The notes under the pieces are model-generated. The model saw only the letters and a program-made list of their open reading frames with translations, had not been told where the DNA came from and made no database searches. A stretch of DNA of 64,000 nt from CAWGYT01 sp963826795 (GTDB taxonomy: Bacteria; Planctomycetota; Planctomycetia; Pirellulales; Pirellulaceae), in NCBI GenBank assembly GCA_963826795.1, contig CAWGYT010000012.1:124001-188000 (forward strand). Reading direction: 5' to 3'. Shown here one piece after another: positions 53,954 through 62,113 of the stretch (positions are counted from its first letter, which is position 1; every line of letters begins with the position of its first letter). A program made the position numbers and the translations under genes.

Positions 53954-55498
53954 ATGCCAAAGCGCGATCACCGCAGTTTCTACCAGATGCTGGGCGTCCG
54001 GCCGGATGCGGCGCCAGCCGAAATCCGAGCCGCGTTTCTCCGCTTGGCTCAGCAATGCCATCCCGACCTCAATCGTGACGACCACACCGCGGATCGGCAT
54101 TTCAAGCGCATCCGTCATGTCTATGAGGTCCTCCGAGACCCGCTGAAGCGCGCCGCCTACGACGAGGACCCCGCACGGCATGAGTTGGTGGAAATGCCGG
54201 GAGGGGACACCGAGTCGTCGAACACGGCTGGGGGTCGCGTCGGGCCGTCGTGGCCCCCCGGTGATTCCCCCACGTTCGGTGACCGGGCGTTCCTCCCGCG
54301 CTGGAACTTCCCGGCGCCGAACCCTCGTACAAACCGGCCAGTCTTTGTCGCGGTGTCGCTGGCGGTCGTCGCCATGGCAGCGGTCCCCTTCGTGCTCAGC
54401 CAGATGACTCGGCCACCGACCGTCTCCGCTCATTTGACCTTCCACTCCCATCCGGACCCGGCCGCAACACACCCCACGGCGTCCGTCCCATCACGCGCCG
54501 GCGGTGCCGAAAACGTCGCGTTCCAACGGCACGCGGACGAACGTGAAGCAGGCGAAACGCAGGCAGTCGCGCGCGACGCGACGGACCCGGCCCCTGTTCA
54601 GCGGGTGCTGATCTCCGCTCAGAAACTTCGCGCCGAGCCGACGCCGCCCGGTCATTGGCAACCGACTGAGCCAAGTCCTTTGGGAGGTCATTTTGAGTTC
54701 CTCGAGCAGTTGGAATGGTCGACGGAGCGCTGGCCGATGCCGCCTCGGGTCTTGCCGCCAACGGCCCAAGCACCTCTCCCTGCGTTGCCAGGTGGCGACC
54801 TGGACTCGGAAATCCTGAGTCGGAACTCCTTTCCCGCGGCCTTCGCGAGTCCGTCGGCCTGGGAATCGACGACGCCCGGCCGGGTCACTCCCACCGGATT
54901 CTGGGAACTCGCCTTGACGGCCAAACCGATTCCGCCGGGCCTCGGACCGATGCCGGGCCCGGTTGCTTTTGCGCACTCACCCTTCCCCGTTCAGCAGAAT
55001 CCGCCGTGGCAGGACGCGCCACGCGAACGATTGCCGAGCTCGCCGCACGGGCCGTACGGCATCCGCGAGGCGGCCGGGCGGGGCGCATTTGAACCCATCA
55101 GCGGCCTGGCTCCGACGCCTTGGGGGCCAGTCCACCGATCCGCGCTGGCGGCCCCCCCTTCCTCCGCCCCGAGTTGGGTCAGCGACGCTCCGTCTGCCTT
55201 CGCAGCACCGGCCACGGTTTCCCTTCCGACGCTGCCGATGTCACGGGACGGGACGAGCGTAATCGGCGCCGCCGCTTGGACGGGCCCCACCCCCTTCCCC
55301 GCCTCGGGAGCCCCGAGCTGGCAAAGCTCGAACGGAACGAATCGCGAGAGGGGAATCGTGCGCGGAAGCGCCTTTTCTGCAGGCTCACTCGTTCCCAGTT
55401 GGCCCGGCCCAGCTCCCGGATTTCAACGGGGATCCGGACCGTCCATGGGCTCGGCAACGTTGCCCCCCCTCCGAACCTGGGATGAGGAGCCGCCGTAG
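53954..55498 (+). CDS. J-domain protein with membrane helix and long Pro-rich tail
   Basis: Residues 5-70 are a J domain with the essential HPD triad (QQCHPDLNRDD) and a final RAAYD. J domains stimulate DnaK-type chaperones. A single membrane helix (FVAVSLAVVAMAAVPFVLSQ) follows near residue 135. The remaining 360 residues are Pro/Ala/Ser-rich and disordered, without a zinc-binding or substrate-binding domain. This is not DnaJ but a membrane-anchored type III J protein. ATG 53954 is preferred, and the frame also offers one at 53912. The client process is unknown. Confidence 0.82.
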   Translation: MPKRDHRSFYQMLGVRPDAAPAEIRAAFLRLAQQCHPDLNRDDHTADRHFKRIRHVYEVLRDPLKRAAYDEDPARHELVEMPGGDTESSNTAGGRVGPSWPPGDSPTFGDRAFLPRWNFPAPNPRTNRPVFVAVSLAVVAMAAVPFVLSQMTRPPTVSAHLTFHSHPDPAATHPTASVPSRAGGAENVAFQRHADEREAGETQAVARDATDPAPVQRVLISAQKLRAEPTPPGHWQPTEPSPLGGHFEFLEQLEWSTERWPMPPRVLPPTAQAPLPALPGGDLDSEILSRNSFPAAFASPSAWESTTPGRVTPTGFWELALTAKPIPPGLGPMPGPVAFAHSPFPVQQNPPWQDAPRERLPSSPHGPYGIREAAGRGAFEPISGLAPTPWGPVHRSALAAPPSSAPSWVSDAPSAFAAPATVSLPTLPMSRDGTSVIGAAAWTGPTPFPASGAPSWQSSNGTNRERGIVRGSAFSAGSLVPSWPGPAPGFQRGSGPSMGSATLPPLRTWDEEPP

Positions 55499-55507
55499 GC
55501 AGCGACA

Positions 55508-56248
55508 TCAGGCGCGAGTCAGCTTCGACGCGGCCGGACGGTCCAGGTAAAGCGTCGTGGCGCCGTGACGCTGCAAGATGGAAGCCGGAACGTCGGGAGT
55601 CACCGGCCCCTCGACCGCGGCGGCCACCGCCTGGGCCTTGCGCTCATCCGGCACGCTGCAGATGATTTGGTGAGACTTGAGAATCTGCTGGACCGACATG
55701 CTGACCGCCTGCCGAGGAACATCGTCCAGCGTGGGAAACCAGCCTTCGCCGAGCTGCTGTCGACGACAGGCGTCGTCCAGCTGCACGACGAGATAGGGCA
55801 CGGTCGTGTCGAAGTCGGCAGGTGGATCATTGAACGCCAGATGGCCGTTTTCGCCAATGCCGACCAGGGCAAGATCAATCTGCACGCGGGAAATCAGTTC
55901 GTTCAAGCGGCGGCACTCCTGGTCAATCGGGTCGTGCTGTCCGTCAATATAGTGAAACTGGCGAAATGCGACTCGGTCGACAAGCCGTTCCTTCAGGTAG
56001 CCCCGGAAGGATGCCGGATGGGACATGGGCAGTCCGAGGTATTCATCGAGATGAAAGCCCGTGATCCGCGTCCAATCGATCCCGGGCTCGGCGATCAAGT
56101 TTGAGAGCACCGTGAACTGGGACGCCCCAGTCGCCACGATCAAGAAGGCTTCACTGCGTGCGGCCAGCGCGGCACGCAGCACGTCGGCCGCGTCGCGGGC
56201 CGCGGCGGCCCCCATTTGTTCCTGCGTGTCCTCGATCACCACTTTCAT
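55508..56248 (-). CDS. nagB: Glucosamine-6-phosphate deaminase-like protein
   Basis: The 246-residue protein has the NagB pattern: GASQFTVLSNLI, GFHLDEYLGLP (catalytic Asp), and GIGENGHLAFNDP with the Glu-x-x-His relay. Then come the KAQAVAAAVEGPVTPDVPAS segment and the C-terminal LQRHGATTLYLDRPAAS. The enzyme turns glucosamine 6-phosphate into fructose 6-phosphate plus ammonia. Relatives include 6-phosphogluconolactonase, but the NGH motif points to NagB. It stands alone on the minus strand, with its 3' end 10 bases from the J-domain stop. Confidence 0.87.
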   Translation of the reverse strand: MKVVIEDTQEQMGAAAARDAADVLRAALAARSEAFLIVATGASQFTVLSNLIAEPGIDWTRITGFHLDEYLGLPMSHPASFRGYLKERLVDRVAFRQFHYIDGQHDPIDQECRRLNELISRVQIDLALVGIGENGHLAFNDPPADFDTTVPYLVVQLDDACRRQQLGEGWFPTLDDVPRQAVSMSVQQILKSHQIICSVPDERKAQAVAAAVEGPVTPDVPASILQRHGATTLYLDRPAASKLTRA

Positions 56249-56327
56249 CTTTGTGCCTCCCCACGTGCGTCTGGAACGACCGCCATGATAGCGACGGTCG
56301 GGACAGGATTAAAGTCGGCCGCCCATC

Positions 56328-57641
56328 TCAGCCGGCGCGGGACGTCGACGCCGGATGCCAAGGTCGCGGCCGAGCATTCCAGCGGTAGCTTGCCGCCCGG
56401 TACCGAAGCTCGTCTTCGCCCGAAATCCGCAACTCCGAGCTTTGCCCCGTCCAGCGATCGGGCGGCGTAATCAAGGCCACCGTGAACCAGCGGCGGTCAC
56501 TTGGAAGGGTATTTACAACCGCCCAGCAGACTCCGACCTGAAATCGATCGTGCGGATACAGGGGAACTTGCAGGACCTCGAGCGACCAACGATCGCTGGC
56601 AACCTTAGCCCAGATCCCCTGCGGTGCAGGTTCGCAGAAGCGTTGCAGGTCGACGGGCAAATCAGCCACCGCCTCCCGAGCAATCCACAGTTCCGCCTTC
56701 GGCGCCCGTGCGGAATAGAGTCCCCAGGAAAGCCATGGATCCCAGCACCCCCACGGCTCGAGCATCGGCATGGCCAGCGCGATGACGACGGGCATCAGGC
56801 CCCAGCGCCAGCTCATCAACCTCGGTGGGTCGCCGGTACCGTGCGCGTTTGGCTCCGTTGTCGGTTCGGCACTGGCCCGGAACAGCCAATTCGTCTGAAG
56901 CAAGAACGAGACGTTCCACCACAACACGCCCCAGCGTTGGTCGAGTCCCCAAGGCCCTAAAACGGCGAGCAGGGTGACGTGGAGCACGGTGGCGGCCAGT
57001 CGCCCCGCGGGTCGAAATTTCGGCACGGCCAGCAAACCCGCGGTGCAGAGCTCACCCAAAGGCAAGAGCCAGGCCAACCGGCCGAGCGTCAGCGGAGTCC
57101 AGCCCGCCGGATGGGCACCGAACAGATCAAGGCCGGTCGCGATGAACAAGGGCCCCGTCGTCTCCAGGAACCGCCGGTCGAACTTATTGAGCGCGGAGTA
57201 GAAGTAGACGCTGATCGCGATCCACCGTAGCCAAGTCCGTCGCTGGTCCGCCGGACTGACGACCAGAACCCACGCCGCCAAGGCGAAATGGTAGGCCCAG
57301 GGCTGCAATCGATGCTGGTCACCCACCCACAACAGGACCTCGGACAGCACGGCCGTACCGAGCACCATTTGCTGCTGACGCCGCGATCCGGGTCGCAGCA
57401 AGGCAAGCAGCAGCAAGAGCGAAAAAATGGCGGCGAAGAGCGCATCGAGCGCTGGGTGCCAGGCGACGGCCCAAGACACGAGCGGTACCTGGGGAAACTC
57501 GGAACCGGATCCCCACAATTTCCAGGTAGACGCCAGCAACAGCAACGTGAATCCGCTCAAGAGACGAATGTACGTTGCCTCGGGCGACGCCCGTTTCCGG
57601 TTCGTGGTCATTCCCGCGACGAGGTCCTGCTGCCGAGACAT
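56328..57641 (-). CDS. Multi-pass membrane protein of unknown function (HTTM-like)
   Basis: About eight membrane helices lie in residues 25-300 (LLSGFTLLLLASTWKLWG, LDALFAAIFSLLLLLALLRP, SEVLLWVGDQHRLQPWAYHF, TWLRWIAISVYFYSALNKFD, LAATVLHVTLLAVLGPW). An extracytoplasmic tail of 130 residues follows. The W..YHF..A/SALNKFD pattern resembles the HTTM/DoxX-like group, which includes vitamin-K-dependent carboxylase relatives. No catalytic residue can be assigned. It follows the cysteine-desulfurase-like gene by 9 bases, so both belong to one transcript. Confidence 0.7.
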   Translation of the reverse strand: MSRQQDLVAGMTTNRKRASPEATYIRLLSGFTLLLLASTWKLWGSGSEFPQVPLVSWAVAWHPALDALFAAIFSLLLLLALLRPGSRRQQQMVLGTAVLSEVLLWVGDQHRLQPWAYHFALAAWVLVVSPADQRRTWLRWIAISVYFYSALNKFDRRFLETTGPLFIATGLDLFGAHPAGWTPLTLGRLAWLLPLGELCTAGLLAVPKFRPAGRLAATVLHVTLLAVLGPWGLDQRWGVLWWNVSFLLQTNWLFRASAEPTTEPNAHGTGDPPRLMSWRWGLMPVVIALAMPMLEPWGCWDPWLSWGLYSARAPKAELWIAREAVADLPVDLQRFCEPAPQGIWAKVASDRWSLEVLQVPLYPHDRFQVGVCWAVVNTLPSDRRWFTVALITPPDRWTGQSSELRISGEDELRYRAASYRWNARPRPWHPASTSRAG

Positions 57642-57650
57642 TTTCCGCCT

Positions 57651-58910
57651 TCAGGCGATCCGAGGAAGTCGGCCGATCGCCTCGACCAGGCGGTCGATCT
57701 CGGCAATCGTGTTGTAGTGCACCATCCCGACGCGAACCATGCCCTCCGGCTCGAGCCCCAAGGCTTCGGTGAGGGGCAGAGCGTAGTAGTTCCCGTGCCA
57801 GAGGCAAAAACCCTGCCTTCCCAATCGTTCCGCGACGTCCCGCGATGCGAGGTTCGGGTGATTCCAGGCGACCGTCGGCATTCGTTCCTCGTCACGCGTT
57901 CGGTCGGTGATTCCATAAATCCGAATCCCGGGGATGCTTTCCAGGCCTTCGATCAATCGCCAAACCAGCGCCGATTCGTAGGACACGATGGCATCATAGG
58001 CGGCGGCCAAAGCCGGTCGGCGGTCCAAGGACGAATCGGCGCTCAGTCGACGGCCGAGGTCCGACAGGTAGTCGATGGCGGACATCGTCCCGGCGAGTCC
58101 TTCATGGTTCTGGGTCCCGGTCATCCAACGGCCCGGAAGCCCGTCCGGAGCCGGTCTCAGCTTGTAAGGTTCGATGGCCTCGAGTCGCTCACGGCGTCCC
58201 CACAGCAGCCCGACATGGGGCCCAAAAAACTTGTAGGCGCTGCAGGCCAGGAAATCACATCCCCAGGCGTTCACGTCAATCAAGTCGTGCGGGGCGAAAT
58301 GCACCGCGTCCAGAAAAGACCAGGCGCCCACTTCGCGCGCCCAGCCGCAAATCTGTTGCACGGGATTGCGAGTTCCGGTCGCATTGGAGGCACACCCCAC
58401 GGCGACGAGCCGCGTCCGCTCGTTCAGCAACGAACGGAAGTGCTCCAGGTCGAGCGTACAATCCTCCGGTCGAACGTCGACGTAGCGCACGGTTGCCCCC
58501 GCATCGCGCGCGGCGAGAACCCAGGGCGTGAAATTCGCGTCGTGCTCAAGACGCGTGACGACGATCTCATCACCCGGCTTCCAGATCCGGCCCAGTGCCC
58601 GCGAAAGCGCGAAGGTCAACGTGGTCATGTTGGGTCCGAAGGCGACGCAATCCGGATCGTTCGCCCCCAGCAGGTCCGCCGCGGCCCGATGGGCGGCGTC
58701 CAGCCAGCGGTCGGATTCCTCGCCCGTTAGAAACCGGCCTCCGCGATTCGCGTTGCAGGTTCGCAGGTATCGGCTGATCGCGTCGATCACGACTTGAGGC
58801 ACTTGCGTCCCGGCCGGACCATCCAGAAAGACAACGTCGATCTCACCGAGCCGCCGACGCAACGCCGGGAACTGGTCGCGGCACGATTGAATCATCGCGG
58901 AATGCAGCAT
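57651..58910 (-). CDS. Cysteine desulfurase-like PLP enzyme
   Basis: This is a class V aminotransferase of 419 residues. The PLP lysine is in SAYKFFGPHVGLLWG. The phosphate-binding region is THGPNMTTLTF-like (FGPNMTTLTFALSRAL), and the HxxFDA-type segment reads LDAVHFAPHDL. It belongs to the group annotated cysteine desulfurase-like (SelA/CsdA-type fold). No clear IscS active-site Cys loop is visible, so sulfur transfer is not assured. It is the first gene of a minus-strand pair with a membrane protein and is divergent from tdh. Confidence 0.83.
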   Translation of the reverse strand: MLHSAMIQSCRDQFPALRRRLGEIDVVFLDGPAGTQVPQVVIDAISRYLRTCNANRGGRFLTGEESDRWLDAAHRAAADLLGANDPDCVAFGPNMTTLTFALSRALGRIWKPGDEIVVTRLEHDANFTPWVLAARDAGATVRYVDVRPEDCTLDLEHFRSLLNERTRLVAVGCASNATGTRNPVQQICGWAREVGAWSFLDAVHFAPHDLIDVNAWGCDFLACSAYKFFGPHVGLLWGRRERLEAIEPYKLRPAPDGLPGRWMTGTQNHEGLAGTMSAIDYLSDLGRRLSADSSLDRRPALAAAYDAIVSYESALVWRLIEGLESIPGIRIYGITDRTRDEERMPTVAWNHPNLASRDVAERLGRQGFCLWHGNYYALPLTEALGLEPEGMVRVGMVHYNTIAEIDRLVEAIGRLPRIA

Positions 58911-58937
58911 CGCTCGGCTGACCTATGCGGGTGACGG

Positions 58938-58980
58938 GGCTCGCGCATCCGCCCGCAGGGCGCCAACGGATGCGCGAGCC
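58938..58980. repeat. Perfect 14-bp inverted repeat in the divergent promoter region
   Basis: GGCTCGCGCATCCG (58938-58951) and CGGATGCGCGAGCC (58967-58980) flank a 15-base loop. It lies 28 bases upstream of the desulfurase-like start and 144 ahead of tdh. There is no T-run. It may be an operator, an intergenic repeat unit or a transcript-stabilising hairpin. Confidence 0.6.
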
Positions 58981-59123
58981 ATTATCGAGGAACGCCCGCG
59001 GCGATCAAGCCCGGAGCGGGGTTGATTCGAATCCGCCACCCGACGGTTTACAAAGTCATGCCAGCGATCTAAAGTCGAGCTCAATCGAATTCGCCCCTCT
59101 CACCGGCAGGTCCATCCCAGACC

Positions 59124-60155
59124 ATGAAAGCGCTTGTCAAACGCGACCCCCAATCCGGGCTTTGGCTCGAAGATGTCCCGCCACCGGAAATCGGGATGAA
59201 CGATGTCCTGATCAAGATTGACCGAACGGGCATCTGTGGCACCGACCTCCACATTTACAAGTGGGATGCGTGGGCGCAGAAAACGATTCCCGTCCCGATG
59301 GTCGTGGGTCACGAATTCGTCGGAGAAATCGTGGAAGTCGGGTCGAACGTGACCGACTTCCATCCGGGCGAGCTCGTGAGCGGCGAGGGACACGTGGTCT
59401 GCGGGCGCTGTCGCAATTGCCTGGCCGGGCGTCGTCACCTCTGCGCGGCCACGAAAGGCATCGGGGTAAACCGCCCGGGCGCTTTCGCCGAATATCTCTC
59501 GCTGCCCATGACCAACGTCTGGCACCACGCCCCCGAGATCAATCGCGACATCGCCTCGATCTTCGATCCCTTTGGCAACGCGGTGCACACGGCCTTGTCC
59601 TTCAATGTCCTGGGCGAAGACGTCTTGATCACCGGTGCCGGCCCGATTGGACTGATGGCCGCTGCCGTCGCACGGCACGCGGGGGCTCGGTATGTCGTTG
59701 TGACGGACGTGAATCCGTACCGACTTGAGCTGGCTCGAAAAATGGGCGCCACGCGTGCGGTTGACGTGAGGCACCAGACATTGGTTGAGGTGCAGCGCGA
59801 GCTGGGAATGCACGAGGGCTTCGACGTCGGCCTGGAGATGTCGGGCAACGCCCAGGCATTTCGCGAGATGCTCGCCAACATGTGCCACGGCGGCAAGATC
59901 GCGATGCTGGGAATCCCCTCGGAGGAGATGGCAATTGACTGGAATACCGTCGTCTTCAACATGCTCACGATCAAAGGCATCTACGGCCGCGAGATGTATG
60001 AAACGTGGTACAAGATGACCGTGATGCTCCAAAGCGGATTGGATATTTCTCCCGTCATCACGCACCGCTTCCATTATTCGGAATTTGAGAAGGGTTTCGA
60101 AGTCATGCAGACCGGCCAAGCCGGCAAGGTGATTTTGTACTGGCAGGAAACATAG
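59124..60155 (+). CDS. tdh: L-threonine 3-dehydrogenase
   Basis: This zinc alcohol-dehydrogenase-type enzyme oxidises threonine to 2-amino-3-ketobutyrate with NAD. The catalytic residues match E. coli Tdh: Cys38, Thr40, His43, His63 and Glu64 (GICGTDLHIYKW, VVGHEFVGEI). Structural zinc cysteines are in CGRCRNCLAGRRHLC. The Rossmann motif GAGPIGLMAA lies near residue 175. The 343-residue length is standard. The ligase gene for the next step starts 13 bases after the stop, and a DNA glycosylase gene overlaps that, so the three are one operon. Confidence 0.95.
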   Translation: MKALVKRDPQSGLWLEDVPPPEIGMNDVLIKIDRTGICGTDLHIYKWDAWAQKTIPVPMVVGHEFVGEIVEVGSNVTDFHPGELVSGEGHVVCGRCRNCLAGRRHLCAATKGIGVNRPGAFAEYLSLPMTNVWHHAPEINRDIASIFDPFGNAVHTALSFNVLGEDVLITGAGPIGLMAAAVARHAGARYVVVTDVNPYRLELARKMGATRAVDVRHQTLVEVQRELGMHEGFDVGLEMSGNAQAFREMLANMCHGGKIAMLGIPSEEMAIDWNTVVFNMLTIKGIYGREMYETWYKMTVMLQSGLDISPVITHRFHYSEFEKGFEVMQTGQAGKVILYWQET

Positions 60156-60168
60156 AGCAGAGGCCATC

Positions 60169-61353
60169 GTGAACTTGATCGCAGACGTCCGGTCGACGTT
60201 GAGTGAGATCCAATCCCAAGGACTCTACAAGCGCGAACGCATCATTCATTCCCCGCAGGGACGCACGATTCAGGTCGCCGCCGGCCGCAGCGTCCTGAAC
60301 TTTTGTGCCAACAACTATCTGGGACTCGCGAATCATCCCGAAATCATCGCGGCCGCACACGCGGGACTCGACCGCTGGGGCTATGGCCTGTCCTCGGTCC
60401 GCTTCATTTGTGGGACCCAGGACGTTCACTGCGAACTGGAACAGCAGCTCTCCGAGTTCCTGGGAATGGAAGACACGATTTTGTACGCTTCGTGCTTTGA
60501 CGCCAACGGAGGCCTCTTTGAAACGCTGCTGGGACCGGAAGACGCGGTGATTTCCGACCAGCTGAATCATGCCAGCATTATCGACGGGATCCGACTGTGT
60601 AAGGCGCACCGATTCCGCTACGGCAATAACGACATGGACGACCTGCGACGGCAACTGCAGGCGGCCACGGACCAAGGCGCGCGATACAAACTGATCACGA
60701 CCGATGGCGTGTTCTCCATGGACGGCTACGTTGCCAAACTGGACACCATCTGCGACTTGGCCGACGAGTACGATGCGTTGGTTCACTTCGATGACTGCCA
60801 CGCCACCGGCTTCCTGGGCGCCGGCGGGCGGGGGACGCATGAATACCGCGGCGTGATGGGCCGCGTCGATTTAACGACGGGAACGTTGGGGAAGGCCTTG
60901 GGAGGAGCCAGCGGAGGCTACACGAGCGGTCGGAAGGAGCTGATCGAGCTGTTGCGGCAGCGCTCGCGACCTTACTTGTTTTCCAATTCCGTCCCGCCTC
61001 CCGTCGTGGCCGCCTCGCTGAAGGCCCTGGAAATCGTCCAACGGGACGCCAGTCTTCGGCAACGCCTGGAGGAGAACACGCGTTTCTTTCGGGAAGGACT
61101 CGCGGCCCTCAATTTCCAACTCCTCCCGGGCGAACATCCCATCGTGCCCATCATGATCGGCGACGCCGAGCGGGCCGCGGCCTTTGCCGAGCGGTTGCTG
61201 GAACGAGGTCTGTACGTCGTCGCGTTTTCCTTCCCCGTCGTGCCGCACGGTCAAGCGCGCATCCGCACGCAAGTTTCCGCCGCGCATCAACGCGAAGATC
61301 TCGAAATCGCGCTCCAGCTGTTCGGCGAAGTCAAACATGAGCTCGGCTTGTGA
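60169..61353 (+). CDS. kbl: 2-amino-3-ketobutyrate coenzyme A ligase (glycine C-acetyltransferase)
   Basis: This alpha-oxoamine synthase of 394 residues splits the Tdh product with CoA into glycine and acetyl-CoA, using PLP. Lys242 in TLGKALGGASGGY binds the cofactor. FCANNYLGLANHPEI, FDDCHATGFLGAGGRGT and IMIGDAERAAAFAERLLERG are signature stretches. It begins with GTG 60169, 13 bases after tdh. Together with tdh it completes the threonine-to-glycine pathway. Confidence 0.95.
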   Translation: MNLIADVRSTLSEIQSQGLYKRERIIHSPQGRTIQVAAGRSVLNFCANNYLGLANHPEIIAAAHAGLDRWGYGLSSVRFICGTQDVHCELEQQLSEFLGMEDTILYASCFDANGGLFETLLGPEDAVISDQLNHASIIDGIRLCKAHRFRYGNNDMDDLRRQLQAATDQGARYKLITTDGVFSMDGYVAKLDTICDLADEYDALVHFDDCHATGFLGAGGRGTHEYRGVMGRVDLTTGTLGKALGGASGGYTSGRKELIELLRQRSRPYLFSNSVPPPVVAASLKALEIVQRDASLRQRLEENTRFFREGLAALNFQLLPGEHPIVPIMIGDAERAAAFAERLLERGLYVVAFSFPVVPHGQARIRTQVSAAHQREDLEIALQLFGEVKHELGL

Positions 61354-62020
61354 TCCCGTGGCGCATCGGGAACAAATTCGCTGCCCCTGGCTTGATCTCT
61401 CCAAGCCGGATTACGTGGACTACCACGACCGGGAGTGGGGAGTTCCTGTCAATGATGATACGCGGATTTTTGAACACCTGACGCTGGAATCGGCGCAGGC
61501 CGGGCTGAGCTGGTACACGGTCTTGAGGAAGCGCGAGAACTACCGGCGGGCGTTCGGCGATTTTGAGGTCGACCGAGTTGCTCGCTTCACCACCCGACAC
61601 GTCGACCAGATGATGCAAGACCCAGGGTTGATTCGCAACCGCTTGAAACTCCAGGCGGCGATCGACAATGCCCGGCGGTTCAAGGACGTGCAAGCCGAAT
61701 TCGGCTCGTTCGCTCGGTACATCTGGGGCTTCGTCGAGGGTCGACCCTTGGTAAATCGCCGATCTCGTCTCGAGGATTACCCGGCGACAAGCCCTCAGTC
61801 GGACGCGCTGAGTCGCGATCTGAAGCGGCGGGGTTTCAAGTTCGTCGGCTCCACGATCTGCTACGCTCACATGCAGGCTACCGGCATGGTCAATGACCAC
61901 ACCGTCGACTGCTTTCGACGCGCCGAGATTCTGGCGGTGTACGACGACTGGATTGTCGAGACGAATCCAAAACCAAAAGCGTCATCTCGCACCCCGCCCC
62001 GCGATCGCCCACGGCGGTAG
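61337..62020 (+). CDS. tag: DNA-3-methyladenine glycosylase I
   Basis: The 227-residue protein removes 3-methyladenine from DNA. The Tag zinc site is recognisable: Cys in RCPWL, His in YVDYHDREWGVP, and the C-terminal His/Cys pair in NDHTVDCFRR. The conserved LTLESAQAGLSWYTVLRKRE stretch holds the catalytic-pocket residues. I use ATG 61337, which overlaps kbl by 17 bases. The frame runs further upstream without coding character. About 20 C-terminal residues (KPKASSRTPPRDRPRR) extend past the usual end. Confidence 0.92.
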   Translation: MSSACDPVAHREQIRCPWLDLSKPDYVDYHDREWGVPVNDDTRIFEHLTLESAQAGLSWYTVLRKRENYRRAFGDFEVDRVARFTTRHVDQMMQDPGLIRNRLKLQAAIDNARRFKDVQAEFGSFARYIWGFVEGRPLVNRRSRLEDYPATSPQSDALSRDLKRRGFKFVGSTICYAHMQATGMVNDHTVDCFRRAEILAVYDDWIVETNPKPKASSRTPPRDRPRR

Positions 62021-62113
62021 GACGAACGCGGCGCGCGTGGCCTCAACGCGGGAGGCCACGGCGCGGATGAATCCTGCGGAGGAAGACTCAAGTCGTTGCT
62101 TACAACGGGTCGG

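Noticed and set aside
53690..54472. Minus-strand frame of 260 codons opposite the J-domain gene
   Set aside because: The plus strand carries a clear J domain with HPD. The minus frame is Arg-rich and domain-free.
57288..58730. Open frame of 480 codons on the plus strand
   Set aside because: It is antisense to the desulfurase-like and membrane protein genes and has no recognisable feature.
59100..60167. Open frame of 355 codons on the minus strand
   Set aside because: It is exactly opposite tdh, whose catalytic residues are complete. The antisense frame is a GC-bias artefact.
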